This document shows positions 1-5,472 of a stretch of 7,519 bases of DNA, one piece after another. Origin of the DNA: Pseudomonas sp. (GTDB taxonomy: Bacteria > Pseudomonadota > Gammaproteobacteria > Pseudomonadales > Pseudomonadaceae). The notes beneath the pieces were generated by a model that had not been told where the DNA came from, did no database searches, and saw nothing but the letters and a program-made list of their open reading frames with translations. Position 1 is the stretch's first letter; every line of letters starts with the position of its first letter. Location: positions 1-7,519 of the forward strand of contig SKFV01000204.1 in assembly GCA_007117785.1 (NCBI GenBank), in the 5' to 3' direction. A program made the position numbers and the translations under genes.

Positions 1-161
1 AAAACGATTTGCTGCATATTGTCCGGAAAAGGAGGCTGGATGCGGGTATTCAATACCGCATGCAGGGTGCTGGTGGCGATGGGCGTGTCGCGGCCGGGCA
101 GGGCTTCTTCGGCTGTCGGCAGGCGCAGTTTGTTTTCTGGGGGTTGGCGACGAAAAAACAT
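1..161 (-). CDS. msrA: Peptide methionine sulfoxide reductase MsrA, N-terminal part (runs off the left edge)
   Basis: This is the first 53 codons of a minus-strand gene starting at the ATG at 161-159. The start is set by a Shine-Dalgarno-like GAGGTG four bases upstream. The translation begins MFFRRQPPENKLRLPTAEE and continues ALPGRDTPI, a TLHAV stretch and then QPPFPDNMQQIV. The ALPGR...TLHAV pattern and the following proline-rich turn match the N-terminal arm of E. coli and Pseudomonas MsrA as I remember them. MsrA reduces methionine-S-sulfoxide, free or in proteins, in the cytoplasm with thioredoxin as electron donor. The catalytic cysteine of the GCFWG motif would come only a few residues beyond the window edge, so it cannot be inspected. 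The gene lies 20 bp downstream of cysQ on the same strand and is probably the third gene of a nudE-cysQ-msrA operon. The identification is by N-terminal resemblance only. Confidence 0.85.
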   Translation of the reverse strand, partial: MFFRRQPPENKLRLPTAEEALPGRDTPIATSTLHAVLNTRIQPPFPDNMQQIV

Positions 162-181
162 GTTTCACCTCGTGGCGGGGC

Positions 182-985
182 TCAGCCCCGCAGTAATTGC
201 AACCAGGCCGGATCGGGCCAGCCGCAGGCAATGAAATGCGGATTCAACCAGGTTTCCCGGCTGGGATAATCAAAGCGTTGGCCATTGAGTTTGAGAACTT
301 GACCACCGGCTCCTTCCAGCACGCCCTGGGCGGCGGCAGTATCCCACTGGCAGGTCGGGGCCAGGCGTGGATAGATGTCAGCTGCCCCTTCAGCCAACAG
401 GCAGAATTTGAGCGAGCTACCAATGGATACCAGTTCCAGTTGGCGCTTCTGCGCCATGGTCTCCAGTATGGTCTGCTGTTCCGGGCTGCTGTGCCTGCGG
501 CTGGCGACGACACTGATTATCTCGCCTGGTTGACGCGTGTGCAGCGGTGTTGCTTTTTGTTTGCCCAGTTGGCGCCAGGCACCGAGGCCGTGACCGCCCC
601 AGTACAGGGTGTCGCGTGCTGGCACACCGACAATGCCAAAACGCACCTGAGCGTTATCGATCAGGGCAATATTGACGGTGTATTCATCGCTGCCATCAAT
701 AAATTCCTTGGTACCATCCAGTGGGTCGAGCAGCCAGAAGCGCGACCACTGGGCGCGTTCTGCCAGCGGAATATCCGCGGCTTCCTCCGAGATCACCGGA
801 ATGTCTGGTGTTAACTGTTGCAGGCCAGCCAACAAAATATCATGTGCAGACAGGTCTGCTGCAGTGACCGGCGAGGCATCGGCTTTGGCCTGTACTGTCG
901 GATTCTGCTGCCAATAGGTCAGGGTGGCGGTGCCGGCATCACGGGTCAATTGTGCCAGTTGCTCGATCGAGCAGGGCAGGTTCAT
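182..985 (-). CDS. cysQ: 3'(2'),5'-bisphosphate nucleotidase CysQ
   Basis: A 267-residue protein of the inositol monophosphatase fold. Family experience says CysQ removes the 3'-phosphate from PAP (and PAPS), the by-product of sulfate activation, in the cytoplasm; it is Mg-dependent and typically lithium-sensitive. The metal-site motifs are visible: SEE at residues 66-68, DPLDGTKEFI from residue 87 (D87, D90, G91, T92) and WDTAA at 214-218. The tract SIGSSLKFCL (188-197) followed by YPR is characteristic of CysQ as opposed to SuhB. Length is close to the usual 245-270. The start ATG (985-983) overlaps the nudE stop as ATGA, and a GGAG lies eight bases upstream, supporting this start and translational coupling. 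msrA follows after 20 bp. No key residue is missing. Confidence 0.95.
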   Translation of the reverse strand: MNLPCSIEQLAQLTRDAGTATLTYWQQNPTVQAKADASPVTAADLSAHDILLAGLQQLTPDIPVISEEAADIPLAERAQWSRFWLLDPLDGTKEFIDGSDEYTVNIALIDNAQVRFGIVGVPARDTLYWGGHGLGAWRQLGKQKATPLHTRQPGEIISVVASRRHSSPEQQTILETMAQKRQLELVSIGSSLKFCLLAEGAADIYPRLAPTCQWDTAAAQGVLEGAGGQVLKLNGQRFDYPSRETWLNPHFIACGWPDPAWLQLLRG

Positions 986-1548
986 CGACTGAGCTCCCCG
1001 CGCTGCTCCAGCAGGTCGCGCACCAGATAAAGCGCCGCCAGTGCACGGCCTTCGGTAAAGTTGGTCTGCTGCAGCAAGTCAGTCAGGGCATAGAGGTCAA
1101 CCTGATCGACGCGGATCGGTTCGGGTTCATCGCCCGGCAGGCGCTTCTCATACAGGTTGCGCGCCAGTACAACGGAAATACTCTGACTCATATAACCGGG
1201 TGAGAGAGAGAGCTTGGCGAGCAATTCAAGCCGCTCTGCACCCAAGCCGGCTTCTTCCATCAGTTCCCGATTGGCCGCATCCAGCACGTCTTCTCCGGGC
1301 TCAACCAGACCCTTGGGCAGCGACAGCTGATAATCACCGGTACCGCCACAATATTCCTCGATCAGTACCGCAGTGCGCGTATCTCGCATGGCCACCACCA
1401 TAACGGCGCCATAGCCCTGGCCCTTGTTGACTAGTCGCTCGTAAGTACGTTCAACCCCATTACTGAAGCGCAATTGCAGCTGTTCGACGGTAAACAGTCG
1501 GCTTTTGGCGACAATGCGCGCATCCAGGGTTTCGGGCTTTTGTGGCAT
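982..1548 (-). CDS. nudE: ADP compounds hydrolase NudE (Nudix family)
   Basis: A 188-residue Nudix hydrolase. E. coli NudE hydrolyses ADP-ribose, Ap3A and NADH, and the close resemblance suggests the same housekeeping role here. A complete Nudix box runs from G80 to L102: G80, E86, R94-E95-L96, E98-E99, G101, fitting GX5EX7REUXEEXGU exactly. Flanking marks typical of NudE are RFSNGVERTYERL (27-39), the EEYCGG stretch, LPKGL before the box and LSLSPGYMSQ (113-122) after it. The frame stays open to 1965, but the start at 1548-1546 (MPQKPETLDARIV) is chosen because GGAG sits seven bases upstream, homologues begin here, and a longer form would overlap the divergent yrfG. It is the first gene of the nudE-cysQ-msrA group; its stop overlaps the cysQ start by 4 bp. 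Confidence 0.95.
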   Translation of the reverse strand: MPQKPETLDARIVAKSRLFTVEQLQLRFSNGVERTYERLVNKGQGYGAVMVVAMRDTRTAVLIEEYCGGTGDYQLSLPKGLVEPGEDVLDAANRELMEEAGLGAERLELLAKLSLSPGYMSQSISVVLARNLYEKRLPGDEPEPIRVDQVDLYALTDLLQQTNFTEGRALAALYLVRDLLEQRGELSR

Positions 1549-1558
1549 GCTGGCTCCA

Positions 1559-1595
1559 TGGTGAATGGCCGGGGGCTGACGTATGATAGACCTAC
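1559..1595. promoter_or_regulatory. Possible divergent promoter, nudE/yrfG
   Basis: The 66-bp gap between the two divergent starts holds a TATGAT at 1582-1587, one base from the sigma-70 -10 consensus. Read on the other strand it is TATCAT, also one base off, so one element could serve both directions. The -35 candidates are poor on both strands: TGGTGA at 17 bp on the plus strand, TTGGGT at 18 bp on the minus strand. Plus-strand initiation near 1594 would leave a leader of about 20 nt before yrfG. Inferred from pattern only. Confidence 0.35.
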
Positions 1596-1614
1596 ATTCG
1601 CTGCAAACCCAACC

Positions 1615-2280
1615 ATGATGCTGAACTGGAAAACAATAGACACTGTCCTGCTGGATATGGACGGCACCTTGCTTGACCTGCATTTCGATAACCATTTCTG
1701 GGTCGAGTTCCTGCCCCGGCGTTATGCCGAGCACCACGGCCAGCCGGTAGAGTGGGGCAAGGCAGAAATTTACCCCTTGATGCAAGCCAAGCAGGGCCAG
1801 CTTGACTGGTACTGTCTGGACTTCTGGGAGCGGGAGTTGAAGCTGCCGATTGTCGAGCTGAAGCGTGAAGTGGCGCACCTGATCAGCCTGCGCCCGGATG
1901 CCGATACCTTTTTGCAGGCGCTGCAGAATGCCGGCAAGCAGGTGATCATGATCACCAATGCGCACCGCAATGCCTTGTCACTCAAAATGGAGCGGGTAGA
2001 ACTGCGCACCTATTTCCAGCGCCTGATCAGTTCGCATGATTTTGGTTACCCCAAGGAAGCCCAGGCTTTCTGGCAAGCGCTGCAGGCGGAAGTCCCCTTT
2101 GATCCTGCCACCACGCTGTTTATCGACGACAGCCTGCCGATCCTGCGCGCTGCGCGGGATTACGGCGTTGCGCACCTGCTCGCCGTGCGTCAGCCGGATA
2201 GCCGAAGTGCATTACGTGATACCGAGGAGTTTGATGCGGTGGAGGACTACGCTAGCCTGGCATCAGGGCTGCGAGGCTAG
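1615..2280 (+). CDS. yrfG: HAD-superfamily GMP/IMP nucleotidase YrfG-like
   Basis: A 221-residue HAD-like hydrolase closely resembling E. coli YrfG, which is annotated as a purine 5'-nucleotidase acting on GMP and IMP; the substrate here is by homology. All four HAD motifs are present: motif I DMDGT at 14-18 (nucleophile D14, general acid D16), motif II ITNAH with T114, motif III lysine K147 in YPKE, motif IV FIDDS at 169-173 (D171, D172). The cap begins with DLHFDNHFW (21-29) and carries WYCLDFW (65-71), both YrfG hallmarks. The frame is open from 1474, but homologues begin with an xLNWxxID-like stretch, so one of the tandem ATGs at 1615 and 1618 is the start; 1615 is given here, without strong grounds. 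No clear Shine-Dalgarno precedes either. Divergent to nudE and convergent with rimK. The TAG stop lies inside a GCTAGC palindrome. Confidence 0.93.
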   Translation: MMLNWKTIDTVLLDMDGTLLDLHFDNHFWVEFLPRRYAEHHGQPVEWGKAEIYPLMQAKQGQLDWYCLDFWERELKLPIVELKREVAHLISLRPDADTFLQALQNAGKQVIMITNAHRNALSLKMERVELRTYFQRLISSHDFGYPKEAQAFWQALQAEVPFDPATTLFIDDSLPILRAARDYGVAHLLAVRQPDSRSALRDTEEFDAVEDYASLASGLRG

Positions 2281-2281
2281 C
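2251..2281 (+). terminator. Hairpin overlapping the end of yrfG (possible transcript end)
   Basis: GCTAGCCT at 2251-2258 pairs perfectly with AGGCTAGC at 2274-2281, an 8-bp stem around a 15-nt loop. The yrfG stop codon lies in the right arm. No T-tract follows, so this is a weak candidate for intrinsic termination. It may serve instead as an RNA 3'-end stabiliser or have no role. Confidence 0.3.
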
Positions 2282-2421
2282 GACCAGCTGCAAGCTACGA
2301 GCTACAAGCGGCAAACAACATCGGAGCTGGCTTTGCCAAAGTGGGTTGCAGCTGAAATGGTTGCCCTGCCGCATCGCATGACACCAATAATGCATCCTGG
2401 CGCTTGCAGCTTGAGGCTAGC
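2276..2421. repeat. Short intergenic element with about 20-bp imperfect inverted ends and 7-bp tandem repeats
   Basis: The convergent gap between yrfG and rimK has ends that mirror each other. The left end, 2276-2295, reads GCTAGC, four bases, AGCTGCAAGC. The complement of 2402-2421 reads GCTAGC, four bases, AGCTGCAAGC. Seventeen of 20 positions match. Inside the left end is a heptad series: AGCTGCA, AGCTACG, AGCTACA, AGCGGCA at 2286-2313. The right end, read on the minus strand, repeats the register as AGCTGCA, AGCGCCA. Similar AGCTNCA-rich intergenic repeats occur in Pseudomonas genomes as far as I recall. The middle (about 2320-2400) shows no ORF. It could be a REP-like or miniature element, or simple repeat expansion. 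Confidence 0.5.
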
Positions 2422-2440
2422 ACCCTGGGGGGCTAGCCTC
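2413..2440. terminator. Perfect 9-bp hairpin at the end of rimK
   Basis: GAGGCTAGC at 2413-2421 is the exact complement of GCTAGCCTC at 2432-2440, with a 10-nt centre containing CCC and GGG that could extend the stem after one mismatch. The rimK stop (TAG, complement of 2433-2435) lies in the right arm. Neither strand has a clear run of T after the stem, so termination is possible but unproved. It may act for both convergent transcripts. Confidence 0.4.
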
Positions 2441-3338
2441 GGCCCTTGGTCCGGGTCTGATGGGGGCGGGCGTTTTTCTCGATATGCTGAATCAATAGCG
2501 TCGCGACATCCTTGCCGGTGGTGGTTTCAATGCCTTCCAGCCCGGGTGAGGAGTTGACTTCCATGACCACCGGGCCGTGGTTGGAGCGCAGGATGTCTAC
2601 CCCGGCTACATTCAGGCCCATCACCTTGGCTGCACGGACCGCCGTCATGCGCTCTTCCGGGGTGATCTTGATCAGGCTGGCGCTGCCGCCACGGTGCAGG
2701 TTGGAGCGAAACTCGCCAGCTTTAGCCTGGCGCTTCATCGCGGCAATCACCTTGTCACCGACCACCAGACAGCGGATATCCGCACCGCCGGCTTCCTTGA
2801 TGTATTCCTGCACCATGATGTTGGCTTTCAAGCCCATAAAGGCTTCCAGTACCGACTCGGCAGCCTTTTCGGTTTCACACAGGACCACGCCGATACCCTG
2901 GGTGCCTTCCAGTAGCTTGATCACCAGTGGCGCGCCGCCGACCATGCTGATCAGGTCGGGAATGTCATCGGGTGAATGGGCAAAGCCGGTAACCGGCAAG
3001 CCGACGCCACGGCGCGAGAGCAATTGCAGCGAGCGCAGCTTGTCCCGCGAGCGGGTAATGGCCACCGATTCGTTGAGCGGATACACCCCCATCATCTCGA
3101 ACTGGCGCAACACGGCAGCGCCGTAAAAGGTCACGGATGCCCCGATACGGGGAATCACCGCGTCATAGCCGGTCAGCTCCTCACCCTTGTAGTGTATCGA
3201 CGGTTTGTGGCTGGTGATGTTCATGTAGGTGCGCAGGGTGTCAATCACATGGATTTCGTGTCCACGGGCTTCGGCCGCTTCGACCAGGCGGCGGGTAGAA
3301 TACAGCCGCGGGTTGCGCGACAGGATCGCGATTTTCAT
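2433..3338 (-). CDS. rimK: Ribosomal protein S6--L-glutamate ligase RimK
   Basis: A 301-residue ATP-grasp ligase, matching the roughly 300 residues of E. coli RimK. The enzyme adds glutamate residues to the C-terminus of ribosomal protein S6 using ATP. Visible in order: N-terminal MKIAILSRNPRLYSTRRL; ATP-grasp lysines K100 and K141 (PLVIKLLEGTQGIGV); the hinge QEYI at 177-180; GGADIRC (184-190); a GEFRSNLHRGG stretch (208-218); D248; and the Mg-binding MEVNSSPG with E260 and N262. The tail from about 285 is short and basic. The start ATG (3338-3336) overlaps the rimB stop as ATGA, with GAGG eight bases upstream, implying coupled translation. In Pseudomonas, RimK has been linked to ribosome remodelling and virulence through a rim operon. 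No defects seen. Confidence 0.97.
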   Translation of the reverse strand: MKIAILSRNPRLYSTRRLVEAAEARGHEIHVIDTLRTYMNITSHKPSIHYKGEELTGYDAVIPRIGASVTFYGAAVLRQFEMMGVYPLNESVAITRSRDKLRSLQLLSRRGVGLPVTGFAHSPDDIPDLISMVGGAPLVIKLLEGTQGIGVVLCETEKAAESVLEAFMGLKANIMVQEYIKEAGGADIRCLVVGDKVIAAMKRQAKAGEFRSNLHRGGSASLIKITPEERMTAVRAAKVMGLNVAGVDILRSNHGPVVMEVNSSPGLEGIETTTGKDVATLLIQHIEKNARPHQTRTKGRG

Positions 3339-3817
3339 GGGGTGTCCTCACTGCTCGCCGGGCGAGCAGCCAAATTCGGTTTATCTTGCACAAAACGCAG
3401 TCCGGGGTTGATCACCAGGTCGCCGTCAACCATCGCAGTACAGCCAATCAGCACCCGATAGCGCATCGCCTTGCGGCAGGTCAGGGTGAACTCCACCGGC
3501 CAGCTGCGATCACCGAGTATCATGGTCGTGCGGATGGTCATGCGCTCCTGGGTCACGCCGTTGGAGCTGGTCACCGGGCGAATTTCTATCAACTCCGCCT
3601 CGCAGCGCTGCAGGTGTTGCTTCTTGCGGCTCCCAATATGCGCATTGAAACTGACCCAGGTGCGGCCATCGCGCTCAAAGGTACTGATCTCGCTGGCATG
3701 CAGAGCGGAAGTTTTCGCTCCACTGTCGATCTTGGCCAGAATCAGTTCCAGGCCCAGATCGGGCAGGGCGATCCACTCGCGCAGGCCAATCACGTTAAGA
3801 TGGTCAAAGGTTTTCAT
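3335..3817 (-). CDS. rimB: RimB-family retropepsin-like protease (often labelled ATP-dependent zinc protease)
   Basis: A 160-residue protein of the family commonly annotated as ATP-dependent zinc protease and found beside RimK. The signature is AKIDSGAKTSALHA at 28-41, an Asp-Ser-Gly motif (D31-S32-G33) like that of retropepsin-type aspartic proteases. Then come RKKQHLQRCEAELIEIRPV (64-82), RTTMILGDRSWPVEFTL and RVLIGCTAMV near 121-130, where related proteins usually show a GR pair as I remember. I see no HExxH zinc motif. In Pseudomonas the product is reported to oppose or modulate RimK-dependent S6 glutamylation. The ATG at 3817 is preferred to an adjacent upstream GTG at 3820 because GAGG lies six bases from the ATG but only three from the GTG. 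First gene of a rimB-rimK operon, divergent to hslR. Confidence 0.9.
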   Translation of the reverse strand: MKTFDHLNVIGLREWIALPDLGLELILAKIDSGAKTSALHASEISTFERDGRTWVSFNAHIGSRKKQHLQRCEAELIEIRPVTSSNGVTQERMTIRTTMILGDRSWPVEFTLTCRKAMRYRVLIGCTAMVDGDLVINPGLRFVQDKPNLAARPASSEDTP

Positions 3818-3851
3818 CACAGACCTCGCAAGTACCCGGCGGCTTGGCGCG

Positions 3852-3882
3852 CATCATGGGGCATGATGGGGTTTACGACAAG
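3852..3882 (-). promoter_or_regulatory. Palindrome and possible sigma-32-like promoter ahead of rimB
   Basis: In the 82-bp divergent gap, CATCATG at 3852-3858 and CATGATG at 3862-3868 form a perfect 7-bp inverted repeat around GGG, which could be an operator. Read on the minus strand, CTTGTC (3882-3877) and CCCCATGA (3861-3854) stand 15 bp apart, resembling the heat-shock pattern CTTGAA-N13-15-CCCCATnT with mismatches. The expected start would leave about 30 nt before rimB. Weak, pattern-based call. Confidence 0.25.
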
Positions 3883-3899
3883 ATAGCAGAGCGCAACAA

Positions 3900-4310
3900 A
3901 TGGCAGAAAAACAGGACAACAAGGTGCGGCTGGATAAATGGTTGTGGGCGGCGCGATTTTTCAAGACGCGCAATCTGGCCAAAGCCGCTATCGAAGGTGG
4001 CAAGGTGCAATCCCGGGGAGAGCGCTGCAAGCCATCGAAAGAGCCCCAGGTGGGAGATCTGTTGACCATTCGACAGGGCTTCGATAACCGTGAAGTGGAA
4101 GTGCTGGTCTTGAGTGGCCAGCGTCGCGGGGCACCCGAGGCGCAGCTGCTGTATCGCGAAACCGAAGACAGCCTGGCACGTCGTGAAGCGGCGGCAGCCC
4201 GGCGCAAGGCTATGGGTGCTGGTGCTGTGATCAGCGAGCACCGGCCGACGAAAAAGCAGCGCCGCCAGATTCATCAGTTCCGCGATCAGCGGGATTTGGG
4301 CGGCGACTGA
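3900..4310 (+). CDS. hslR: Ribosome-associated heat shock protein 15 (Hsp15, S4 domain)
   Basis: A 136-residue basic protein matching E. coli Hsp15 (133 residues). Hsp15 binds free 50S subunits that still carry a nascent chain with tRNA and helps recycle them after premature dissociation. An S4 RNA-binding domain starts at V9: VRLDKWLWAARFFKTR at 9-24, IEGGKV at 31-36, then RCKPSK and DLLTIRQG (53-60). The C-terminal half is highly charged: alternating Arg and Glu from about 86 to 104, ending in RPTKKQRRQ, as in the family. The ATG at 3900 gives the expected MAEK start; the ribosome binding site is weak (a GAG ten bases upstream). It is divergent from rimB and followed after 75 bp by hslO, an arrangement also found in E. 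coli. Confidence 0.96.
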   Translation: MAEKQDNKVRLDKWLWAARFFKTRNLAKAAIEGGKVQSRGERCKPSKEPQVGDLLTIRQGFDNREVEVLVLSGQRRGAPEAQLLYRETEDSLARREAAAARRKAMGAGAVISEHRPTKKQRRQIHQFRDQRDLGGD

Positions 4311-4328
4311 CGCTTGGTCGGTAATGCA

Positions 4329-4356
4329 CTGATATCAGGGGCGTATAGGGTATAAT
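4329..4356 (+). promoter_or_regulatory. hslO promoter candidate with an embedded palindrome
   Basis: A perfect -10 hexamer TATAAT stands at 4351-4356, 29 bp before the hslO ATG. No good -35 is present at 16-18 bp. That position is instead occupied by the 10-bp perfect palindrome CTGATATCAG (4329-4338), which could be a regulator site. hslO may thus have its own promoter as well as read-through from hslR. Confidence 0.45.
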
Positions 4357-4385
4357 CTCCTTTTCTTCTAGCAGGTTTGATAGCT

Positions 4386-5273
4386 ATGTCCGCCGTATTG
4401 GATACCACGCAGCGTTTTCTTTTTGACGATCAGGATGTGCGCGGTGAAATCGCCACTCTGGAGCACAGCTACCAGGAGATACTCTCACGCCACCCTTACC
4501 CGGCGCCGGTCAAGGCGCTGCTCGGAGAAATGCTTGCAGCTGCAGTACTTCTGTCCACCACATTGAAATTTGAAGGATTGCTGATACTGCAGGCACGCTC
4601 TTCCGGGCCGGTATCTACCCTGATGGTGGAATGCTCCAGTAATGAGGAAGTGCGTGGCATTGCCCGTTACGAGGATAATCTGCAGGCCTCGCAGGCATTG
4701 CATGAGCTGATGCCCAATGGCGTGTTGGCAATCACCATTGATCCGGAAAACGGTCAGCGCTATCAGGGTATTGTGTCACTGGAAGGCAGTACCCTGGCAG
4801 AAGCGCTGAACGGCTACTTTGCTAGCTCCGAGCAGTTGCCGACGCGTTTTCGCTTGCAGGCTGACGGCCGCAAGGCACGCGGTTTTCTGTTGCAGGCCTT
4901 GCCGGCGGATCGAGTGACCGACCCCGAAGCGCGGGCGATAGCCTGGGAACACCTGTCCGTGCTGGCCGATAGCCTGACCCCGGAAGAGCAACTGGCGCTG
5001 GATAGTGAAACCATATTGCATCGTCTGTTTCACCAGGAAGTGGTGCGTCTGTTCAGTCCGCGCCCGGTGCGTTTCCACTGCAGTTGCTCCGCTGAGCGCT
5101 CGGGTAATGCCCTGATCAGTCTCGGGCGCGAGGACGCCATGGCCTTGCTGGCGGAGCGCGACGGTGAAATCGAGGTTGATTGTCAGTTTTGCAATCAACG
5201 TTACAAGTTTGATGCAGACGCTTTGGAGACCTTGTTTGACCAAGCTGCCGAGCAAGCCCAGCGACTGCATTGA
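4386..5273 (+). CDS. hslO: Hsp33 family redox-regulated molecular chaperone HslO
   Basis: A 295-residue Hsp33. In the cytoplasm it is inactive when reduced and zinc-bound, and becomes a holdase chaperone when oxidised and partly unfolded. The redox switch is intact: C232-S-C234 and C266-QF-C269 with 31 residues between the pairs, the four zinc ligands of the family. The N-terminal domain shows VRGEIATLEHSYQEIL (18-33), a LLGEMLAAAVLLSTTLKF run (45-62) and ARSSGPVSTLMVEC (70-83), where Hsp33 substrate-binding segments lie. The ATG at 4386 is chosen over an in-frame TTG at 4377; an AGG sits about ten bases upstream, so the ribosome binding site is weak. It follows hslR and precedes pckA, as in related genomes. 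Codons and length look normal. Confidence 0.97.
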   Translation: MSAVLDTTQRFLFDDQDVRGEIATLEHSYQEILSRHPYPAPVKALLGEMLAAAVLLSTTLKFEGLLILQARSSGPVSTLMVECSSNEEVRGIARYEDNLQASQALHELMPNGVLAITIDPENGQRYQGIVSLEGSTLAEALNGYFASSEQLPTRFRLQADGRKARGFLLQALPADRVTDPEARAIAWEHLSVLADSLTPEEQLALDSETILHRLFHQEVVRLFSPRPVRFHCSCSAERSGNALISLGREDAMALLAERDGEIEVDCQFCNQRYKFDADALETLFDQAAEQAQRLH

Positions 5274-5307
5274 ATGCTTCTTCACCAGATAGAAAAAGCC
5301 TATTGTC

Positions 5308-5324
5308 ACTATTGATCAGATAGT
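5308..5324. repeat. Imperfect dyad upstream of pckA
   Basis: ACTAT and ATAGT form 5-bp arms around TGATCAG between hslO and the pckA promoter candidate. It may be a regulator-binding site or chance in an AT-richer gap. No family-specific operator is recognised. Confidence 0.2.
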
Positions 5325-5335
5325 TCTGTCAGGGT

Positions 5336-5365
5336 TTAGCGTAGTCCGGTTTTTTTTGGCATAAT
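5336..5365 (+). promoter_or_regulatory. pckA promoter candidate
   Basis: CATAAT at 5360-5365 is one base from the -10 consensus and follows eight consecutive T (5350-5357). The best -35 is TTAGCG (5336-5341) at 18 bp, with only three matches. Initiation near 5372 would give a leader of about 115 nt before the pckA start. A weak -35 would suit an activator-dependent gene, but no known activator site is recognised. Confidence 0.35.
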
Positions 5366-5376
5366 AGCGACCCTGC

Positions 5377-5472
5377 GCGCTGGCCCAGCGCTAGCCATAT
5401 TTTTATTAACCCTGATATCCCCCGTGCCGAGACCGGTTTGCGGTCTTATGGAAGAGTTCGGTCCAAGCCGAA
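5377..5472 (+). promoter_or_regulatory. Structured 5' leader of pckA (three hairpins)
   Basis: Three inverted repeats precede pckA. GCGCTGG/CCAGCGC at 5377-5391 has a one-base centre. AGACCG/CGGTCT at 5430-5446 is a 6-bp stem with a 5-nt loop. TTCGG/CCGAA at 5457-5472 is a 5-bp stem with a 6-nt loop whose right arm abuts the GAGG ribosome binding site (5473-5476). The third could affect access to the ribosome binding site. No known riboswitch is recognised and no function has been shown. Confidence 0.3.

Noticed and set aside
197..814. Plus-strand ORF of 205 codons opposite cysQ
   Set aside because: Shadow of cysQ; no motifs and no ribosome binding site, while the minus strand encodes a full CysQ.
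2036..2557. Plus-strand ORF crossing the end of yrfG, the convergent gap and the end of rimK
   Set aside because: Out of frame with yrfG and antisense to rimK; Arg/Ser/Cys-rich composition typical of a shadow frame, with no domain.
3386..3886. Plus-strand ORF of 166 codons opposite rimB
   Set aside because: Shadow frame; low-complexity His/Ala/Gln-rich translation without domain, and rimB is clear on the other strand.
4300..4325. Terminator after hslR
   Set aside because: Only a 4-bp CGAC/GTCG stem is found, with no T-tract; too weak to call.
4377..4385. TTG start adding three residues to HslO
   Set aside because: The ATG at 4386 gives the usual Hsp33 N-terminus and places the AGG at a better distance.
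5332..5358. T8 tract (5350-5357) as an intrinsic terminator for hslO
   Set aside because: No convincing GC-rich stem lies immediately upstream; the tract directly precedes the CATAAT of the pckA promoter candidate.
5355..5375. TGGC at 5357-5360 as a sigma-54 -24 element for pckA
   Set aside because: The required GC/TTGC at the -12 position is missing at the correct spacing.
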